DNA of 64,000 nt from Sinorhizobium garamanticum. Lineage in GTDB: Bacteria; Pseudomonadota; Alphaproteobacteria; Rhizobiales; Rhizobiaceae. Made by a program: the position numbers and the translations under genes. The notes under the pieces are model-generated. The model made no database searches, had not been told where the DNA came from, and saw nothing but the letters and a program-made list of their open reading frames with translations. The stretch covers positions 2,549,001 to 2,613,000 of the forward strand of contig NZ_CP120373.1 in the NCBI RefSeq assembly GCF_029892065.1. Reading direction: 5' to 3'. Below, in pieces: positions 45,083 through 53,093 of the stretch. How positions within the stretch are numbered: position 1 is the stretch's first letter; every line of letters begins with the position of its first letter.

Positions 45083-47526
45083 CGAAGCCCATTCCTGCAA
45101 AAGCCCGTGCCGTCATCATCGGCGGCGGCGTTTCCGGTTGCTCGGTCGCCTATCACCTGTCGAAGCTCGGCTGGACGGACGTGGTGCTGCTCGAGCGCAA
45201 GCAACTGACGTCCGGCACGACCTGGCATGCGGCCGGGCTGATCGGCCAGCTTCGTGCTTCGCAGAACATGACGCGGCTCGCCAAATATTCGGCCGACCTC
45301 TACGTCAAGCTCGAAGCTGAAACCGGCATCGCCACGGGAATGCGACAGAACGGTTCGATCACCGTTGCCCTGACGGAAGAGCGCAAGGAAGAAATCTATC
45401 GCCAGGCCTCGCTCGCCCGCGCCTTCAATGTCGATGTCCGCGAAATCACGCCGGACGAGGTGAAGGCGATGTATCCGCATCTCAACACTTCCGACGTCAA
45501 GGCGGCGGTGCATCTGCCGCTCGACGGCCAGTGCGATCCGGCCAATATCGCCATGGCGCTTGCCAAGGGCGCGCGGCAAAACGGCGCGACCATCATCGAG
45601 GGCGTGAAGGTCACGTCGGTTCTGAAAAAGGACGGCCGGGTGGCCGGGGTCACCTGTGAGCAGAACGGCGAGAGCTTCACCATCGAGACGGAGAATGTCG
45701 TCAACTGCGCCGGCATGTGGGGCAGGGAGTTCGCGCGCCAGTCGGGCGTGACCGTGCCGCTGCACGCCTGCGAGCATTTCTACATCGTCACCGAGGCGAT
45801 TCCGGGCCTCACCCGTCTCCCGGTTTTGCGCGTGCCGGACGAGTGCACCTATTACAAGGAAGACGCCGGCAAGATGCTCGTCGGCGCCTTCGAGCTCAAG
45901 GCCAAGCCCTGGGGCATGGATGGCATCCGCGAGGACTTCTGCTTCGATCAGTTGCCAGAGGACTTCGACCATTTCGCGCCGATCCTCGAAATGGCGGTCA
46001 ACCGCATGCCGATGCTGGAAACGGCCGGCATCCACACCTTCTTCAACGGACCGGAAAGCTTTACGCCGGACGACCGCTACTATCTCGGCGAGGCGCCGGA
46101 AGTGAAAGGCTACTGGGTCGCCGCCGGCTACAACTCGATCGGCATCGTTTCGTCCGGCGGCGCCGGCATGGCGCTGGCGCAATGGATGAACGACGGCGAG
46201 CCGCCCTTCGACCTCTGGGAAGTGGATATCCGCCGGGCGCAGCCGTTCCAGCGGAACCGCAGCTATCTCAAGGAGCGCGTGTCGGAAACGCTCGGTTTGC
46301 TTTACGCGGACCACTTCCCCTATCGTCAGATGGCGACGGCGCGCGGCGTCCGCCGTTCACCACTGCATGAGCATCTGAAGGCCCGCGGCGCCGTCTTCGG
46401 CGAAGTGGCGGGCTGGGAGCGTGCCAACTGGTTCGCCAACGAGGGACAGGAACGCGAATACCGCTACTCGTGGAAGCGTCAGAACTGGTTCGAGAACCAG
46501 AGGGCGGAGCATCTCTCTGTTCGCAATGGCGTCGGTCTCTTCGACATGACGTCCTTCGGCAAGATCCGCGTCGAGGGCCGGGATGCGCTTTCGTTCCTGC
46601 AGCGGCTCTGCGCCAACGAGATGAATGTTGAGCCGGGTCGGATCGTCTACACGCAGATGCTGAATGCGCGCGGCGGCATCGAGAGCGACCTGACCGTCAC
46701 CCGCCTTTCGGAAGCCGCCTTTTTCCTCGTGGTGCCTGGCGCAACGCTGCAGCGCGATCTTGCTTGGCTGCGCAAGCATGTTCGTGACGAGTTCGTGGTG
46801 ATCACCGATGTCACCGCCGCCGAAAGCGTACTTTGCGTGATGGGCCCGAAGGCGCGCGAGCTTATGCGGAAAGTGAGCCCGAACGACTTTTCCAATCAGG
46901 CGCATCCGTTCGGCACCGCGCACGAAATCGAGATCGGCATGGGGCTCGCCCGTGCCCACCGCGTCACTTATGTCGGCGAGCTCGGCTGGGAGCTTTACGT
47001 CTCGACCGATCAGGCGGCGCATGTGTTCGAGACGCTGGAGGCGGCGGGGACGGACGTCGGGCTCAAGCTCTGCGGCCTTCATACGCTCGACAGTTGCCGG
47101 ATCGAAAAGGCTTTCCGCCATTTCGGCCACGACATTACCGACGAGGACCATGTGCTCGAAGCGGGACTAGGCTTCGCGGTTAAGCCCGATAAGGGCGATT
47201 TCATCGGCCGGGAAGCGGTACTTGCCAAGGAGAACAAGGGGCTGTTGCGACGGCTGGTGCAGTTCCGGCTTAGCGACCCGGAGCCGCTGCTCTTCCACAA
47301 CGAAGCGATCGTCCGCGACGGCGAGATCGTCGGCACGATCACGTCCGGCAATTACGGCCATCATCTCGGCGGTGCGATCGGGCTTGGCTATGTGCCCTGT
47401 CGGGGCGAGAGCGTCGCGGATGTGCTGGCGTCGAATTACGAGATCGAGATTGCCGGAGCGCGAGTCAAGGCGGAGGCTTCGCTGAAGCCGATGTATGACC
47501 CGAAGGCGGAGCGGGTACGGGCCTGA
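45079..47526 (+). CDS. dimethylglycine/sarcosine dehydrogenase-like flavoprotein, second of a tandem pair
   Basis: A second 815-residue paralogue of the preceding gene, with AVIIGGGVSGCSVAYHLSKL, GTTWHAAGLIGQLRASQNMT and, in the GcvT part, YVGELGWELYVSTDQAAHVF and LDSCRIEKAFRHFGHD. It starts 4 bases before the end of the first copy (translational coupling). Differences in the DAO domain suggest distinct N-methyl substrates or consecutive demethylation steps. It is followed by an MttB-family gene in the same direction. Confidence 0.9.
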   Translation: MTKPIPAKARAVIIGGGVSGCSVAYHLSKLGWTDVVLLERKQLTSGTTWHAAGLIGQLRASQNMTRLAKYSADLYVKLEAETGIATGMRQNGSITVALTEERKEEIYRQASLARAFNVDVREITPDEVKAMYPHLNTSDVKAAVHLPLDGQCDPANIAMALAKGARQNGATIIEGVKVTSVLKKDGRVAGVTCEQNGESFTIETENVVNCAGMWGREFARQSGVTVPLHACEHFYIVTEAIPGLTRLPVLRVPDECTYYKEDAGKMLVGAFELKAKPWGMDGIREDFCFDQLPEDFDHFAPILEMAVNRMPMLETAGIHTFFNGPESFTPDDRYYLGEAPEVKGYWVAAGYNSIGIVSSGGAGMALAQWMNDGEPPFDLWEVDIRRAQPFQRNRSYLKERVSETLGLLYADHFPYRQMATARGVRRSPLHEHLKARGAVFGEVAGWERANWFANEGQEREYRYSWKRQNWFENQRAEHLSVRNGVGLFDMTSFGKIRVEGRDALSFLQRLCANEMNVEPGRIVYTQMLNARGGIESDLTVTRLSEAAFFLVVPGATLQRDLAWLRKHVRDEFVVITDVTAAESVLCVMGPKARELMRKVSPNDFSNQAHPFGTAHEIEIGMGLARAHRVTYVGELGWELYVSTDQAAHVFETLEAAGTDVGLKLCGLHTLDSCRIEKAFRHFGHDITDEDHVLEAGLGFAVKPDKGDFIGREAVLAKENKGLLRRLVQFRLSDPEPLLFHNEAIVRDGEIVGTITSGNYGHHLGGAIGLGYVPCRGESVADVLASNYEIEIAGARVKAEASLKPMYDPKAERVRA

Positions 47527-47533
47527 AATGACT

Positions 47534-47650
47534 GCCCCTCATCCGCCTGCCGTCACCTTCTCCCCGCCGTGACGGGGAGAAGGGACAAGCCGCGACGCCT
47601 CAGTCCCCTCTCCCCGCGTGCGGGGAGAGGGCTAGGGTGAGGGGCAAAGA
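47534..47650. repeat. tandem CCTTCTCCCC/GGGGAGAGGG palindromic repeats
   Basis: Two adjacent palindromes: CTTCTCCCCGCCGTGACGGGGAGAAG, and CCCTCTCCCCGCGTGCGGGGAGAGGG followed by TAGGGTGAGGGGC, between the second flavoprotein and mttB-like genes. Confidence 0.65.
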
Positions 47651-47674
47651 GTTACAGCGCCATTGGGAGATCGA

Positions 47675-49222
47675 ATGATGGCTGAGGAATGCGCAGTTGC
47701 GGTTTCGAGACGGTCCGGGGGACGGGCGGCGCGCGTGGCGCTTCGCTCCGCACCGCTTGCGGAAAACATCCGGCCGGTGCGCCCCGGTCTTCCCGGCGGC
47801 CAGTACAAGCCGCTCACTGAGGCGAATGTCCGGCGCATCCATGAAGCCGCGCTCGATGCGTTGGAGCAGATCGGCCTTGCCAATGCGCCGAAATCCGGCA
47901 TCGAGATCATGACGGGTGCCGGCGTCATCCTCGGCGATGACGGCCGTCTCCGCTTTCCCCGCGCGCTGGTCGAGGACATGCTCGCCATTGCCGCCCGCGA
48001 CATCACGCTTCATGCCCGCGATCCGAAGCAGGATCTGGAGCTCAGCGGTACCCGCGTCTATTACGGCACCGCCGGCGCGGCGGTGCATGTCGTCGATGTC
48101 GAGAAGCGGGAATACCGCGAGTCGACCGCCAAGGACCTTCTGAACGCCGCTCAGCTCGTTCACCACCTCGACAATGTCCATTTCTTCCAGCGGGCGATGG
48201 TGTGCCGGGATATTCCCGACAATTTCCTGATGGACGTCAACACGCTCTATGCCTGTTGCGCCGGAACGACGAAACATGTCGGCACCAGCTTTTCCGATCC
48301 GTCGCACGTGGAAGGCTGTTTCGACCTTATCCACATGATTGCCGGCGGCGAGGACAAGTGGCGGGCGCGGCCCTTCGTTTCCAATTCCAACTGCTTCGTC
48401 GTGCCGCCGATGAAGTTTGCAGAAGAGAGCTGCATCACCATGGAGAAGTGCATCCGTGGCGGCATGCCGATCCTTCTGCTGTCGGCCGGGCAGGCGGGCG
48501 CGACCGCGCCGGCGCCGCTTGCAACCGCGATCGTGCAGGCGGTCGCCGAGTGCTTGGCAGGTGTCGTCTATGTCAACGCCATGTCCCCGGGCCACCCGGC
48601 CGTCTTCGGCACCTGGCCTTTTGTCTCTGACTTGAGGACCGGGGCGATGTCCGGCGGCTCCGGCGAACAGGCGCTGCTGACGGCCGGCTGCGCGCAAATG
48701 CACCAGTTCTATCGCCTGCCGGGCGGGGCCGCTGCCGGGATCGCGGACGCGAAACTGCCGGACATGCAGGCCGGCTGGGAACAGGCGATCTCCAACGTCA
48801 TGGCGGGGCTTTCCGGCCTCAACATGGTCTATGAGGCGGTCGGCATGCATGGCTCGCTCCTCGGCTTCTGCCTGGAGTCGCTGGTGCTCGGCGACGACAT
48901 GCTCGGGCAGGTGCAGCGCTGCATCCGCGGCATCGACGTGACCGAGGATTCGGTCTCGCTCGAAACCATGCGCTCCGTCTGCCTCGACGGTCCCGGCCAC
49001 TATCTCGGACACCCGCAGACGCTTGGTCTCATGCAAACGGAATACATCTATCCGGCGGTCGCCGATCGCACGAGCCCGAAGGAATGGGTGGAGATCGGCC
49101 GTCCGGATCTCGTCGCGCGCGCGATCGAAAGGAAGAACCGTATTCTTGCGGAGGCGGCACCTTCGGTGATCGCACCGGAAATTGACCGGGCGATCCGCGA
49201 AAAATTCAGGATCTATTGCTGA
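47675..49222 (+). CDS. trimethylamine methyltransferase (MttB) family protein, non-pyrrolysine type
   Basis: A 515-residue COG5598 protein. It has HEAALDALEQIGLANAPKSG, RFPRALVEDMLAIAARDITL, GTAGAAVHVVDVEKREYRES, FSDPSHVEGCFDLIHMI, and LSAGQAGATAPAPLATAIV. The frame has no in-frame amber codon, so pyrrolysine is absent; relatives of this class (MtgB-type) demethylate glycine betaine or similar quaternary amines. GGGAG precedes ATG 47675. No corrinoid protein or activase is seen nearby. Together with two DMGDH-like flavoproteins it suggests stepwise N-demethylation of a betaine. Confidence 0.88.
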   Translation: MMAEECAVAVSRRSGGRAARVALRSAPLAENIRPVRPGLPGGQYKPLTEANVRRIHEAALDALEQIGLANAPKSGIEIMTGAGVILGDDGRLRFPRALVEDMLAIAARDITLHARDPKQDLELSGTRVYYGTAGAAVHVVDVEKREYRESTAKDLLNAAQLVHHLDNVHFFQRAMVCRDIPDNFLMDVNTLYACCAGTTKHVGTSFSDPSHVEGCFDLIHMIAGGEDKWRARPFVSNSNCFVVPPMKFAEESCITMEKCIRGGMPILLLSAGQAGATAPAPLATAIVQAVAECLAGVVYVNAMSPGHPAVFGTWPFVSDLRTGAMSGGSGEQALLTAGCAQMHQFYRLPGGAAAGIADAKLPDMQAGWEQAISNVMAGLSGLNMVYEAVGMHGSLLGFCLESLVLGDDMLGQVQRCIRGIDVTEDSVSLETMRSVCLDGPGHYLGHPQTLGLMQTEYIYPAVADRTSPKEWVEIGRPDLVARAIERKNRILAEAAPSVIAPEIDRAIREKFRIYC

Positions 49223-49282
49223 CGACCGCAATGTTTCGCATCTGAGTTGAAGGCGGATCCTCCAAGGCATCCGTCTGCGCGG

Positions 49283-49780
49283 TCAGCTCCGGCGGTCGAA
49301 ATGCGTCCTGAGCGTCACATGCGTCTGGACGGTGGCAACACCTGGGATCGTGGCGATCTGCCGCCGGATCGTGTCGAGGTCGCCGTTGGAATCGCATTCG
49401 ACGAGCAGCATCAGATCCGTTGCGCCCGCCAGCGACCAGCAACTGACGACATGCGGCATGCCGGAAAGGTGCGGCACGACATGGTCGCAATTCTTGCCGG
49501 GCTGGAAGGCCACGGCGACAAGCGCGCGCACGACCGGCGATTTGTCCTCCTGACCGAGGCGGATCGTGTAGCCCGCAACCACACCCTTCGCTTCGAGCCG
49601 CCGCAGCCGCTCATGCGTGGCGCTGCGGGAGAGGCCGGCATGGCGTGCAAGCGCCACAAGACTCTGGCGCGAGTCCTTGCGCAGAGCGGCAATCAAAAGC
49701 CGGTCCTTTTCATCGAGTTCGGTCAAATCGTCGTCCCCTGCCGGCGCTGCCGGACGAATGTCCGGACCGGGCAACATCAT
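49283..49780 (-). CDS. Lrp/AsnC-family transcriptional regulator
   Basis: A 165-residue regulator with an extended N-terminus before LTELDEKDRLLIAALRKDSR and the helix-turn-helix ALARHAGLSRSATHERLRRLE, then a RAM ligand domain ending VATVQTHVTLRTHFDRRS. It is convergent with the mttB-like gene and divergent from the cysteine hydrolase gene (60-base gap), which it may regulate. Confidence 0.92.
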   Translation of the reverse strand: MMLPGPDIRPAAPAGDDDLTELDEKDRLLIAALRKDSRQSLVALARHAGLSRSATHERLRRLEAKGVVAGYTIRLGQEDKSPVVRALVAVAFQPGKNCDHVVPHLSGMPHVVSCWSLAGATDLMLLVECDSNGDLDTIRRQIATIPGVATVQTHVTLRTHFDRRS

Positions 49781-49840
49781 GCTCAGTGAAACCGGACGAT
49801 AGGGCAGTTACCGTTCACGAACAACGAAGGAGCCTTGTTC

Positions 49841-50424
49841 ATGAACAGCTTGAAATTGCCCGACAATGCCGTCCTGATACCGATCGATATGCAGCAGGCC
49901 TTTGATGCGGCGCCGTGGCCGCCGCGCTGGAACGATCGCGTCGATGAGAACGGCCTCGCGCTTCTCGCAGCCTGGCGTTCCGCCAAGCGGCCGATCATCC
50001 ATGTGCGGCACGACAGTGTCGGGGAAGGGTCGACGCTGCGTCCGGACCGGCAGGGTAACGCGTTCCGTCCCGGTTTCGAGCCGCAAGGCGACGAGCCGTT
50101 GGTCACCAAGAGCGTGAACGCTGCCTTCATCGGCACCGACCTCGACTTGCGACTCCGGCGTCTCGGTGCCGATACTGTTGTGCTCATCGGCATCTCCACC
50201 GACATGTGCGTTTCGACATCTGTGCGGGTGGGAGCGAATATCGGCTATCGCGTGATCCTCGTCGAGGATGCCTGCGACTGCTTCGATCTGGCGGACGGAG
50301 CGGGGGTGTGGTTCCGGCGCGGGATATCCATCGCGCGCATGTCGCGACGCTGAGGGCGGAATTCGCTTCGGTCGTGACGACGAGCGAACTACTTGTAGCG
50401 CTAAGCGGCGCGGCCGCTGCATGA
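49841..50424 (+). pseudogene. cysteine hydrolase (isochorismatase family), frameshifted
   Basis: An isochorismatase-like hydrolase whose frame breaks near the 3' end. The intact part has VLIPIDMQQAFD (catalytic Asp), RPIIHVRHDS, the catalytic lysine/cysteine region GADTVVLIGISTDMCVSTSVRVG and DACDCFDLADG. At 50302-50306 a run of five Gs places the natural continuation GGVVPARDIHRAHVATLRAE (to a stop at 50424) in another frame; the current frame ends at 50353 with an unrelated tail. One missing G would explain it: a true mutation or a sequencing error. AAGGAG precedes ATG 49841. Confidence 0.8.
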
Positions 50425-50517
50425 CTACGGCTCCGAGAGGCTGTGGTGGACCGCTTCATGGCTACCACTCTTCCGGCAATTCCGGACGGATACCACTGCA
50501 CGATCTTTATGGAATTG

Positions 50518-51036
50518 CTAACGCGTCGCTGCGCCTCTCACTTGGCTCACCTCGTAGGTCCATTTCGGCGCGGTCGGCGGTTCTCCCTCGCGGAACGGAA
50601 AGGTGAGGAACGTCTCGAACGGGCGGCTCTGGCCGCCCGGCACGCGAACGAGAATGAGCGCCGTATCGTCGCCGATCCGCTCGCAAGTGCCGCCGGGGCA
50701 GTCTTCGAGCGTGACGGTCAACCGGAAATATTCGAGCGAGAGAGCGGAGCGGTTGTGAGCGGTGCCGCGGACGCGGTAGCTCCGCTTGGACTGGTTGCGC
50801 TCGAAGGTCATGCCCTCAAGCGCGATGTCCTCGGTCGCGAGGCCGGCAGGGCGACTTGGCTCGGGTACGGGCGCTTGCTGATTGCCGCGTTCACTCAGCC
50901 AGATCACGAAGGCGACGGTCAGGCCGAGGGCGACGGCAATCGACAGGACCAGTTCGGCCCGATTGCGAAAGCGGCTGTACCGGGCCGCGAGATAGACGAT
51001 CGCCACCGCGACCAGCAGGACAATCAACCACAGCAT
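50518..51036 (-). CDS. hypothetical membrane protein with C-terminal FxLYD-like domain
   Basis: A 172-residue protein with two N-terminal helices (LWLIVLLVAVAIVYLAARY and AELVLSIAVALGLTVAFVIW), then an extracytoplasmic beta-domain containing YRVRGTAHNRSALSLEYFRL and a disulfide-like CPGGTC pair. The beta region resembles FxLYD/DUF3426-type folds, but the family is not certain. It ends at a conserved VRVPGGQSRPFETFLTFPF stretch. Confidence 0.7.
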   Translation of the reverse strand: MLWLIVLLVAVAIVYLAARYSRFRNRAELVLSIAVALGLTVAFVIWLSERGNQQAPVPEPSRPAGLATEDIALEGMTFERNQSKRSYRVRGTAHNRSALSLEYFRLTVTLEDCPGGTCERIGDDTALILVRVPGGQSRPFETFLTFPFREGEPPTAPKWTYEVSQVRGAATR

Positions 51037-51192
51037 GAAGTTCCTCCTCGCGGCACCTTATATGGGGTCGAGAGCACCTGGCAATTGCCGCACGCGCGCG
51101 TCCGCTTGAAGGAAGTGAATTCGAATAAGATGCTTGGAATCAATGCGCTAGCTGCCCGTAGCATGCGCGCTCTTTCGCCTGCGCCAGTCGCG

Positions 51193-52332
51193 CTATTTCC
51201 CGGTCTTCAGGCTGATCCAGTAACTGCCCTCGAAGGGAACGACCGCGAAGCGCGTGTTGATTTCCGCAAGGCTCGCCGCTGGATCGACATCCGGAAAAAG
51301 GTCCGGGCGCAGCCAGGAGGCGAAGGCTTCCGCCGCGAGGATGTTCAGCGGCACCGCATTGAAGAAATTCCAGAGCCCATGGACGCGTCCGTTGCGCACC
51401 GCGGCAATGCTTGTCATCACCGGCGTCGTGACCGCTTCTGCCAGGGTCCGCTCCGCGTCCTCCGCCGTCACGCCGGGCCCGATGGAGAAGCCGCTGTATT
51501 TTCCGCCCGGTGAGGAGGTGGCGATGTAGACGTCGGGATTTTCGGCCATGATCGCCTCCGCGTTGACCATCCCGCCGGGGCGCGGCAGCTTTCCTTCGAC
51601 GATGTTGCGGCTGCCGGTGATGCTGACGAATTCGCCAAGGCCGCCGACACCATAGGCCCAGCAACAGGCGGCTGCGCCGGGGAACGCTTCCATGAGCACC
51701 GTCGGTCCCGGCTCGGGGTGCTTCGCAACCCGCTCGCGGATGCGGGTGAGGCGCTCTTCATAGAAGCGGGCGAAATCGTCGGCCTGCTTCTCTCGCTCGA
51801 AGATCTTGCCGAGCAGGCGCATGTTGCCAGCGGTGTTCTTCAAGGGATCGCCGTTGAAGTCGACGACGACGACCGGCACGCCGACATTTTCGAGATAGTC
51901 GATCGCGCGCTTACCCGGCTCCGTATCTGCCTGCCAATTGGCAAGGATCGCGAGATCGGCCTTGAGGGTCAGGAGCGCCTCGAAAGACAGGCCGGCTCCG
52001 CTGCCGTCGTCGATCAGCGGCACATCGGCAAGTTTTGGAAACTTGCGGACGAAGCTTTCGTAGATTTCCGGATTGTCGTTCTTCATGTCACCCGACCAGC
52101 CGGCCAGCAGGCTTACGGGATCCGGGTGGATGAGCGAAAGGGCGACAAGATTGAAGCCGCTGCCGAGCAGGACGGCCTTGGGTGGGGCCGGAATCGTCAC
52201 TTGCCTGCCAAGCGCATCGGTGACGGTCATGGGCCATTGCGTCTCCGCACGGGCGGCGAGGCAGAACAGTGTCATCGACAGAAGCGCGATGACTCGGATG
52301 ATGGTTACAAGACCGAGACTGGGGCGAGACAA
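51193..52332 (-). CDS. fhuP: iron-siderophore ABC transporter substrate-binding protein
   Basis: A 379-residue periplasmic class-III binding protein with a signal peptide (VIALLSMTLFCLAARAE) and the TroA/FecB fold: TVTDALGRQVTIPAPPKAV, LKADLAILANWQ, VPVVVVDFNGDPLKNTAGNM, AAVRNGRVHGLWNFFNA. The start is TTG 52332, one base after the fhuF stop, with AAGGAAAC upstream. In S. meliloti the neighbouring fhuP-fhuF-receptor genes serve hydroxamate siderophores, with permease/ATPase provided elsewhere (HmuUV), consistent with their absence here. Confidence 0.88.
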   Translation of the reverse strand: MSRPSLGLVTIIRVIALLSMTLFCLAARAETQWPMTVTDALGRQVTIPAPPKAVLLGSGFNLVALSLIHPDPVSLLAGWSGDMKNDNPEIYESFVRKFPKLADVPLIDDGSGAGLSFEALLTLKADLAILANWQADTEPGKRAIDYLENVGVPVVVVDFNGDPLKNTAGNMRLLGKIFEREKQADDFARFYEERLTRIRERVAKHPEPGPTVLMEAFPGAAACCWAYGVGGLGEFVSITGSRNIVEGKLPRPGGMVNAEAIMAENPDVYIATSSPGGKYSGFSIGPGVTAEDAERTLAEAVTTPVMTSIAAVRNGRVHGLWNFFNAVPLNILAAEAFASWLRPDLFPDVDPAASLAEINTRFAVVPFEGSYWISLKTGK

Positions 52333-53088
52333 TTATTGTTTCCTTTGGCTGGGAAGGGCGCAAAGACTGCCGCAACTCGGGATGCCGGGGAGAAGGTATC
52401 GCAGGCAGCAGATCTTGCGTCGGCAGACGCGATCACCGTCCTCTTCCTCGTGGCGAAGGCAATCGAAGAAGGGGTTCGGCGCGCCGTTGGGCAACAGGCG
52501 ACAGCCGACCATGGCATCGGCCTGATCGCTCAAGGGTTCGATTCCGGCCGTGCGAAGCGCATAGTCGATATAGACGGCCGCGTTGTTCCAGGCGAGCTTG
52601 GGCGAGATCCCGCCGACAGCCTTTAGGTGACCGACGACCTTGGCGAGATGCTCTTCCATCAGCGGTGCGAGGACGGAAAAAACCTCCTGCTCGCCGCCCG
52701 CCTGCCAGTCGCCGGGCGTCGTGACGCCGAAGGCGCGAGGGAGACCATCGGCCGAAAGGGCCACGGTCATCTCGTCGAATGCGACGGGCAGCGCCTGGTG
52801 GTCCAGGACCCGGGCGACAACATAGGGGATGGTAAGACAGGAGAAATAATAGAGCGACCACATGGACGCGACAGCACGCCGGTCGCTACCATTCGAAGTT
52901 TCGGCATAGGTCGAAAGCGCCCGTTCAAAGGCGCCCGAGGCGAAGAACGTGGCGAGCGGGATGCCGTCGGAGAGGTCTTCCGCCAGCATCATCTTCTCGT
53001 TGCACCAGGCATGCGGACCGGCGAAGGCCGCCGACAGGAGCTTTACTCCGCCGGCTGCCGTGATGCTTTCAGGTCCGGCCGTTGTCAT
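52333..53088 (-). CDS. fhuF: siderophore-iron reductase FhuF
   Basis: A 251-residue cytosolic 2Fe-2S ferric-siderophore reductase, freeing Fe2+ from imported hydroxamate siderophores. The cluster motif is CC-x10-C-x2-C near the C-terminus (RRKICCLRYLLPGIPSCGSLC), and the preceding domain has MWSLYYFSCLTIPYVVARVL and KLAWNNAAVYIDYAL. It lies 5 bases after the receptor gene and 0-1 bases from fhuP, forming one operon. Confidence 0.92.
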   Translation of the reverse strand: MTTAGPESITAAGGVKLLSAAFAGPHAWCNEKMMLAEDLSDGIPLATFFASGAFERALSTYAETSNGSDRRAVASMWSLYYFSCLTIPYVVARVLDHQALPVAFDEMTVALSADGLPRAFGVTTPGDWQAGGEQEVFSVLAPLMEEHLAKVVGHLKAVGGISPKLAWNNAAVYIDYALRTAGIEPLSDQADAMVGCRLLPNGAPNPFFDCLRHEEEDGDRVCRRKICCLRYLLPGIPSCGSLCALPSQRKQ

Positions 53089-53093
53089 GGGCT

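Noticed and set aside
42560..45100. 846-codon minus-strand open frame opposite the first flavoprotein
   Set aside because: Arg/His-rich shadow of the DMGDH-like gene; the plus-strand frame has clear FAD and GcvT motifs.
47675..49222. Pyrrolysine-type MttB
   Set aside because: No in-frame amber codon interrupts the gene, so it is a non-pyrrolysine relative.
47600..49270. 556-codon minus-strand frame opposite the mttB-like gene
   Set aside because: Low-complexity shadow frame; no family motifs.
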